Shown here in pieces: positions 31,892 through 37,979 of a stretch of DNA of 37,979 nucleotides. Source of the DNA: Gnetum montanum (taxonomy: Eukaryota; Streptophyta; Gnetopsida; Gnetales; Gnetaceae); the NCBI GenBank assembly GCA_015680685.1, contig MNCI01024321.1, positions 388,530-426,508 of the forward strand, written 5' to 3'. A program made the position numbers and the translations under genes. A model generated the notes under the pieces. That model was not told the DNA's origin and made no database searches. It saw only the letters and a list, made by a program, of their open reading frames with translations. The number at the start of each line of letters is the position of its first letter. Within the stretch, counting starts at the first letter, position 1.

Positions 31892-32060
31892 ATATGGAAA
31901 CATAGTGAGATAAGAAATCTGCAAAGGGAACCAAAGTCTTGATGCCGCGCACCTCCTTGCCTTGCCATGTCTTGTTCTTCTTTCTGGAATTCGTTCATGT
32001 ACTTGTGACCGAATCACGAATCTTTGCCTGAGGCCGACTCGCAATTTCCATGGTGTTTCA

Positions 32061-32076
32061 ATGGCCCCTCTTTGTT
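32061..32076 (-). promoter_or_regulatory. Candidate polypurine tract of the Tat-type element
   Basis: CAACAAAGAGGGGCCAT on the minus strand abuts the proposed LTR start TGAAACACC. It is purine-rich but interrupted, so the assignment is moderate. Confidence 0.4.
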
Positions 32077-32326
32077 GACGGTTAGAGGGCCTGCCTGAAA
32101 GACGTCGATAAAGAATGCAAAACACCGGAGAGGTAAAAGCACTAGCAGCGTTCAGCAATGGCTATTTGAGTGTCACCCTATCAACATAGAAGAGCAAGAC
32201 TGGAGGTTATGGGAGATAGGATGGTACAAGAGGAAACAGGTTCGGGGAAGACTCAAATGAAGCAGGATGGCGAGAGTATGGAATACGCTCATTGAACACA
32301 CAGAAACATATGCATACTTGTGTTAA

Positions 32327-32446
32327 CAGGAATGCTTTCAGACGAGCATAGCGCATCAGTCTGAGATTTCTCTATTGCAGACTTTAGCAGGAATGCGTGC
32401 AGAAGGAGCACAGCACGTCACTTCTGTGATGTCTCTGCTTATGAAA
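32327..32446. repeat. Imperfect 61-bp tandem duplication and a 14-bp palindrome
   Basis: A unit beginning CAGGAATGC at 32327 is repeated at 32388 with scattered changes (both contain a GCATAGCGCATCA/GCACAGCACGTCA core and a TCTCT end). The perfect palindrome AACGCAATTGCGTT follows at 32445-32458. This lies in the 3' untranslated region of the Tat-type element. Confidence 0.65.
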
Positions 32447-33224
32447 CGCAATTGCGTTGCGTCAGTTTATGGACGTGATTGCCATGCAAGTGCGGAAAAT
32501 AGGTGCTTGCGTATGTAGCTTTTGCATACAGGAAGCAGATGGTAAGTATGAAGCGAAGTAGGAGCTAAAGGTAGGATTATAAGATGAAGAGGGATACGCT
32601 TCTAAGTGGACAGGCTAACCCGAGCAGCCATTTCAAAACGTTATTCGTACTTCACCACTTAGATGAATGCACCTTTGGATGACATCCTTGAAGCGAGTAA
32701 CCTACAACCAACGAAGAAAACATAGGATACCATTGCTCGTTTGAACAAAAGGCGAGGTTGTTGAAACGAGTGCCGACAGAGGCGAGATGAAGTAATCGGG
32801 CCGTGAAGGAGGAACTGTAGCACGAGGTCGGAGTCTTCAGCCTTGACACTCAGCCCAACATATCGCCGCCAAAGATCATCAGACTCGGCACACCTAACTG
32901 GTTATGTAAAGAACCAACCAGATGAATCTGTGAAGCCAGGGCCTGATAGTGATGATGAGCGGAGATCCCCAAAGTCATAATTGATGGAAATGCCTTTGGG
33001 GCTCCAGGCGGCGGAACTAACCCCTCAGAGGTACCACCGCTGGAATGGGTGTGGTGACGATATCTCCAAGGGGTCAGTAGTATGCCCTTTGGCACATCCG
33101 AGGAATCAGTAGGATGCCGGTGGGGTAGCGACGCTGGGATTGTCCCAGTATCCCATCCCGCTTGACGTGAAGCTGCACAGGGATGATTACGCTCGCTTGA
33201 TTTGCATGGCGGTAGCTTGTAAAC

Positions 33225-33775
33225 CCCAATTTGAAGTCCTGGTAGACTGTCATTGCTGGTTTTAAGTCTTAGCAGACCATGGTCCCAGTTTAGAGTCTGG
33301 GCGGACCGACAAATGCTAGTTTTACGTCGTAGCGAATGATGGCGGGGCTGATTTAAGATCTCAACAGACCATGTTGTGGATGTCAGTTTCGTGTCATGAC
33401 CCAAGGACAAATCTGTGCTAGTTTTACGTCTCAGCAGACGGTTGCTTACCTTTGTCAGTTTTATGTCATGACGAACAACCGGTGCCAGTTTAGCGTCATG
33501 GCGAACGTGTGCAAAAAATGCTAGTTTTTCGTCTTGGCGGACCTATACAACATTGTCAATTTTACGTCGTAGCGGACGGTTACAACTTGCCAGTTTAGCG
33601 TCGTGGCGGATGGTCAGTACCAGTTTAGCATTGTGGCGGACGCGTGCAGGGAATGCCAGTTTAACGTCGTAGTGGACGATTAGTACCAGTTTAGCGTCAT
33701 GGCGGACGCGTGAAGAGTGTGTCAGTTTTACGTCATAGCGGACATTTGTTGCCAGTTTAACGTCGTAGTGGATGA
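33225..33775. repeat. 17-copy tandem array, 23-bp core with alternating spacing
   Basis: The core resembles GCCAGTTTAGCGTCGTGGCG followed by GAC. Its AGTTT-type positions are at about 33228, 33258, 33287, 33318, 33350, 33385, 33420, 33457, 33487, 33523, 33558, 33592, 33622, 33658, 33688, 33724 and 33754. The last six copies are spaced 30, 36, 30, 36, 30 bp, so the newer unit is a 66-bp dimer. Copies decay toward 33225. On the minus strand it starts about 40 bp after the end of pol, the place where Tat-lineage elements are known to carry hypervariable tandem repeats. Confidence 0.88.
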
Positions 33776-33811
33776 TTGTTGCCATACCTGATATTCACAC
33801 TGGAGATGCCA

Positions 33812-36800
33812 CTATATGTAATACCACTTCAGATATATGTGATTGACAGGGTTTGGTAATTGATTGCTGTCGACATCTGCTAACTTGAATGCTTCGTTGC
33901 TATACGCATCGATCACCAAGAAAGGACCCTCCCAGTTTGCAGAGAATTTGTCTACTGGTTCGCGAACGGCCTTGAGAACTAAATCCCCTTTCTTGATCGG
34001 GCGCTGCTGAAGATTATGACTATGCTTTTGCCTCTGCTTGCCTTGATACATTTCGATTGTATCAAGTGTCTGTATCCGCTTCTCTTCTACTGAATCCAAA
34101 TCCGTGATTCGAGACTCGGTGTGTTGAGCCTCATTTATAATCATGGAGAGGACCATTCTCAGAGAAAGGATTTGCAATTTGAGGGGCAGCACCGCCTCAG
34201 ATCCGTAGACTAGGCTATAGGGCATACTATCTGTAGCTATCCTACAGGTAGTGCGATATGCCCATAGCACATAGAAGATCTTTTCGTGCCACCGTCTCTT
34301 ATTACTGTCTAGCATTTTCTTGAGCATATTGATGATGACATTGTTTGTTGCTTCAGCTTGACCATTCGCTTGCGGGTAATAGGGCAAGGAAAAAGATTAT
34401 TTAATGCCAAGGCTATCACAGAAGGATTTGGTCTCTGTACTATTAAACTGTGGCCCATTGTCGGTCACGATAGTCATCGGGAGACCAAATCTAGTTACAA
34501 TGTTATCTAAGATGAAATGGAAAATCTGTTGAGATGTGATCTTCCTTAAAGGAATAGCTTCTACACACTTCGTGAAGTACTCAGTGGTGATGATTATAAA
34601 GCTATGACCCGTGGAAGATTTCTACGTGATGGAACCTATAATGTCTAGTCCCCATTGTTGAAATGGCCATGTTATCTAAGTTGTATGTAACTCTGTAGGT
34701 GACACGTGTATAAGATTTGCATCACACTGACACGTGTCACAAGTTTTAACCTTTGTCAGGCAATCTTTTTCCATGCGTGGCCAGTAGTACCCTAAGCGAC
34801 GGATTTTCGAAGCCATAACCCAAGGTGCTACGTGTCCTCCGCATAATCCCTCGTGAACCTCGCTAACGATACACTGCGCTTGGTCCTTGTTAACGCAAGT
34901 AAGTAGCACGCCATCAAAAGAGCGTCTACAGAGAGTACTGTCTCCTATGATTACGTACTGCCTAGCTTGCTTACGAATTGCATCTTTCTGTGTGCGTGTC
35001 AATTCATGTGGTAACTCGTCATGTAAGAGGTAAGTTTTAATGTTGTCATACCATTCCAGCGTGCTCTCTTCGAGAAGGGCAGATATGTGCGCCGCCTAAA
35101 TGATAGGACCTGTACAATCTGTTATTAAAGCAGGACAAGTGTCGAGCAGATGTGAGGGCACGTTTAAGGCCAGCGTAGCTAGTGCATCGGCCAATGTGTT
35201 ATCAGTGCGTGGCACGTGTTGGGCATCGATGGTCGCGAATTTGTTTAGAAGATCTTTAGCCATATCGTAGTAGAGCTGTAGATGTACAGCTTTTGCAGGC
35301 GTAGACTCCTGTGATTTGATTGATGATGAGGATCGAATCACCCCTAACTACCAAGTGTCGAACATCGAGTTCGCTTGCAGCTAGTAATCCCCTGAGGAGC
35401 CCCTCGTACTCTACCACATTGTTCATACAGGGGAAGGTCAAGCGATAAGCGTGGAGACGCACATCCTCAAGTGGTAGCATAATAATGGTGGCGGCGCTGC
35501 CACCTTTAGCAGTTGAGGCTCCATCGAAATACAATGTTGCCTCGAGGCCTGTTAAGACAGGGCTTAAACTATGTACATGTTCGTCTGGAAACTCAGGCTC
35601 TATGGTTGCCTGACTGTCAATAGGTGATGTTACTAACTGGTCAGCTATTTCCTGGCCTTTCATAGAAGATTGGCCAACATAATGCAGATCGAATTCTGCT
35701 GTGATAGCCTTCCAGCGAGTTATTCTGCTACTCTCGTATAAATTATGCGTAATGGTCCTAAGGATGTTATTTTTACATATGATGTTAACTTGGCTACGGA
35801 AAAGGTAATGTCTACACTTTTTGAGCGTAAATACTAATGCTAAGCAGTTACGCTCTACTTCGTTGTACCTCATTTTGTACGCATATAGAGCATGACTCAA
35901 GTAGTAGATGGGCACTTCCGACCCATCATCCCTCCTTTGACAAAGTAATGTTGCTAATGCTACGTCTGAAGTTGTGAGGTAAATGTAAAACGATAGATCT
36001 TTCTGTGGTGGGAAAACTGTCGGTAAGTGTTGAAGTTCTTGTTTTAGGCTATCAAACGCACACTTCGAAATTAACCCCTTTTTTAAGCAAATGTTGCATA
36101 GGGTGTAGCTTGTCGGTTAATCTCGAGATGAACCGACGTATAAACTGTAATCGTCCTTGTAACCCACGTAATTGCTTGAGGTCTGTGGGAGGCGCTAATT
36201 CGATAATGGCTTTGACCTTATTAGGGTCAACTCGTATGCCGGTTTCTGACACCACAAACCCCAGCATGCGTCTGATTTTGGGGGGGAATATGCACTTCTT
36301 TGGGTTAAGCTGGAGGTCGTATTTGGAGCATCTTTTGAGGACTAACTCCAGGTCTTTTGAATGATCCTCTGACTTCAAAGACTTGACAGCTATATCATCA
36401 ACATAGTCATTCAGTCTCCCTAAGAGGTAATCACTAAATATATATGTCATGGCTCGTTGATACATTGCTCCGGCATTTTTTAGACCAAAAGGCATCATGG
36501 TGTAATAAAAGGTGCCCTAGGGCGTCATGAACATTGTGGTTAATTGATGTTCTGGGTTGATGCGAATCTGGTTATAGCCCGAAAAGCCATCCATGAATGA
36601 CAGAAGTGCATGCCCAACTGTCGTATCGACTAATTGGTCGATACTCGGTAGTGGGAAGTTATCTTTGATCGTGGCCTTGTTCAAATCTCAGAAGTCTATG
36701 CAGATACGTATGCTTCCGTTCTTCTTTGGGATGACTACGATATTAGATACCCAATCTGAGTAGTCGACTGCGTGGATGAAACCAGCCTGATACAGCTTAG

Positions 36801-37257
36801 TGATCTCATCACGCACGGCTAGCGTGATCTCTGGCTTGATTTTTCGTACCTTTTGCCTAACTGCTTTAATCTGCGGGTCTAAGATTATGTTATGCTGGAT
36901 TAACATGGGATCTAGTCCCAGCATATCTTCGTATAACCATGCAAATACTGTGATGTTGTCTTGCAGGACCTATTTTATAGAATCATGCATTTTCTAGTCT
37001 AGCAAAGAACTGATTTTAAGCATTTTGGCTTCACCCTTATGCGTAAGGATAGAAACCTCATTGAGGGGGTCTTCAGTTATGTCCCTAGCCTCCAGGTCTA
37101 GCATGTGCGTCCACTGTTCTGGCCATTCCGAGGACGTTTCCGACGTGGCTATGGTTACATCATCAAATTGCCTAACTACCCTCCCGTATGGGCCTGTCAA
37201 AGTTAGTGGTGCTAAAAATGTTGTGTCCATTTGCGAATTGTCCCACAAAATCGCCAA
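33812..37257 (-). pseudogene. Tat-type Ty3/gypsy pol (RT, two RNases H, integrase), slightly damaged
   Basis: Order on the minus strand: a protease-RT linker (37257-36994); RT from about 36924, with RKIKPEI, VVIPKKNGSIRICIDF, MMPFGLKNAGAMYQ and the YVDD motif (36394-36405); RNase H with PIYYLSHALYAYKMRYNEVE and RHYLF; a second, archaeal-type RNase H with LYFDGAS, VVEYEGL, VRGDS and DNTLADALA, its four acidic residues kept; and integrase with HEGLCGGH..CDTC, WGLDIIGS, IVTDNGPQF and PQANGQAEATN, all three catalytic acids kept. The dual RNase H places it in the Tat lineage. Damage is limited: stops near 35098, 34675, 34630, 34390, 36520 and 36690, and frameshifts near 35290 and between 35916 and 36051. 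Gag, protease core and the 5' LTR would lie to the right; the sequence beyond 37260 does not obviously continue pol. Confidence 0.93.
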
Positions 37258-37501
37258 ACGCGTAAATGATTAGGAGAAAGCATGACGTAGTGTTGTCGAA
37301 TGTGGAAAGCTAATTGAATTTTGAATTTTGCGAAGAGGCTATAATTAATGCTACCCGATTACGAGGCGATAGGATGTGATAGTTTAATGTCATTTCGGAC
37401 AGTGGCGCATGCGATATCTGCCGCATTAATATCTTGATTTTTTTGGGTTCCATTTTAGGAAAGTCCCACTGAAATCGGATATCAAGTCGGTGATTCTCGC
37501 A
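37258..37501. other. Non-coding stretch between Tat pol and a candidate promoter
   Basis: No Tat protease motif or other coding signal was recognised here, although a complete element would have gag-protease upstream of the linker. The element may be truncated near 37260, or the remaining part may be too decayed to recognise. Confidence 0.35.
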
Positions 37502-37509
37502 TATAAGTA
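37502..37509 (+). promoter_or_regulatory. Candidate TATA box (TATAAGTA)
   Basis: TATAAGTA lies about 150 bp upstream of a plus-strand ATG with coding character. A start about 30 bp downstream would leave a purine-rich 5' leader of about 120 bases. Confidence 0.35.
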
Positions 37510-37657
37510 AGTGGTTTTCAGTGAGAACGGGCTTCTGGCTGTCATGAATTCGAATTCTTAGCTATCGTTGAGCGAGAGGAGAAGGAGCAGAAGATTGGAG
37601 AGTGTAGTTCGTGAAGATTCGAAGAAGTGAAGCTGCAAAAGTTCTGAAGCTGCTACA

Positions 37658-37776
37658 ATGGCATCTAAAATCAAAAGGAAGAATGCAAAATTGGCCAAAA
37701 TCGATGAGGTGCAAGGAAATCTGGAGTGCGTTTCACAGGCGATGGCTGAAGTGCGTGACCCTACGCCTTTGAACCG
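37658..37776 (+). CDS. Candidate first exon of an unknown plus-strand gene
   Basis: The ATG at 37658 has a good context (ACAATGG) and opens MASKIKRKNAKLAKIDEVQG, with a basic start and no low complexity. The frame ends at 40 residues with TAG at 37778. A donor-like CCG/GTAGGC lies exactly before that stop, so the exon could end at 37776 and splice out of the window. No family is recognised. It may be a host gene or the start of another element's ORF. The 78-residue minus-strand frame over the same DNA has no motif. Confidence 0.35.
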
Positions 37777-37780
37777 GTAG

Positions 37781-37979
37781 GCCATTCCTTGCATGCTTAT
37801 GTTGTTTTAGTGTCTATTTTTGGTAGTATTTCTTACGTAAATGCGGATTTCAAATTATGGACCTCGGGTTAAGGCGAGGGTTTGATGGGGTTGCGTCTAT
37901 CGCCGTTGTCAAGGACAAACCTTGCGCTGTTGGAAGGGTTTGGGCGATTTCGGCCTGGATAATTAGGCATAGTTTGTAG
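37781..37979. other. Right edge, no feature recognised
   Basis: If the exon at 37658-37776 is real, this would be its intron. No acceptor could be fixed. Confidence 0.3.

Larger units (their letters stand above)
30524..32060 (-). mobile_element. 3' LTR of Tat-type Ty3/gypsy element (boundaries inferred)
   Basis: The plus-strand left end TGTAACG (30524) coincides with the break in the integrase reading frame and with a rise in GC content. The proposed right end GGTGTTTCA (32060) is followed by a pyrimidine-rich stretch that is a polypurine tract on the element strand. The termini are imperfect inverted repeats (TGTAAC and TGAAAC). Inside, on the minus strand, are an array of inverted repeats in the presumed U3, TATAAATA at 31272-31279 and about 750 bases of R-U5. 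The left edge is well supported; the right edge is a prediction, since the partner LTR lies outside the window. Confidence 0.6.

Noticed and set aside
32850-33410. 186-codon open frame on the minus strand downstream of pol
   Set aside because: Part of it is repeat array; no recognisable domain. It could be a Tat extra ORF, but nothing in the sequence supports it beyond length.
33225-33775. CRISPR-like look: conserved core with variable spacers
   Set aside because: The cores diverge progressively, the spacers are only about 7-13 bp and themselves related (alternating types), and the setting is a plant retroelement 3' region.
37558-37794. 78-codon minus-strand open frame rich in Leu and Ser
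   Set aside because: It is the complement of a purine-rich leader and of a better plus-strand exon candidate.

Overview
The window looks like a piece of a large, repeat-rich land-plant genome, plausibly a gymnosperm. The lineage is an inference. It rests on one GC-rich, intronless plant 3-ketoacyl-CoA synthase (KCS) gene surrounded by about 30 kb of nested, decayed retroelements, on a Penelope-like reverse transcriptase, and on the AT-rich background. All coordinates, alignments and counts were made by eye.

Layout. 1-2051: an LTR-like block on the plus strand that cuts into a minus-strand Ty3/gypsy RNase H fragment (2052-2760). 2761-8830: AT-rich, then less repetitive, intergenic DNA without a supportable gene. 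8834-10523: the only convincing host gene, a KCS on the minus strand, with a TATA box and a poly(A) signal. It keeps the catalytic Cys and Asn but has lost two of the four family histidines. 10857-10982: a 42-bp tandem repeat that multiplies a splice-acceptor-like motif.

12047-24295: a complete but dead chromovirus (Ty3/gypsy with a chromodomain), with 508/509-bp LTRs, a perfect 5-bp target duplication (TTTAG), an initiator-tRNA-Met-type primer site, gag, protease, RT, RNase H, integrase and a chromodomain. Two foreign blocks sit inside it: an antisense multi-exon gene remnant (about 12.9-14.8 kb) and a Penelope-like RT remnant (about 18.2-20.6 kb). The chromovirus itself landed in a minus-strand LTR of the same family as the block at 1-2051; that LTR resumes on both sides (11940-12046 and 24296 to about 25210).

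25.3-29.7 kb: the rest of this minus-strand family, with a decayed gag/transposon-protein-like ORF, a TATA box, a leader intron and LTR sequence. 30400-30523: the end of an integrase whose GPY module is interrupted by a second, younger minus-strand element of Tat type (dual RNase H). That element has its 3' LTR at about 30524-32060, a repeat-rich 3' untranslated region and pol at 33812-37257. Near the right edge, 37502-37776 looks like a plus-strand promoter and first exon.

The most unusual signals are regulatory in scale. Three copies of one LTR family carry a palindrome 13-15 bp upstream of the TATA box whose sequence differs completely between copies while its symmetry and position are kept. 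The Tat-like LTR carries six TTACGCT...AGCGTAA-type inverted repeats. Its 3' region has 17 copies of a 23-bp core with alternating 30/36-bp spacing.
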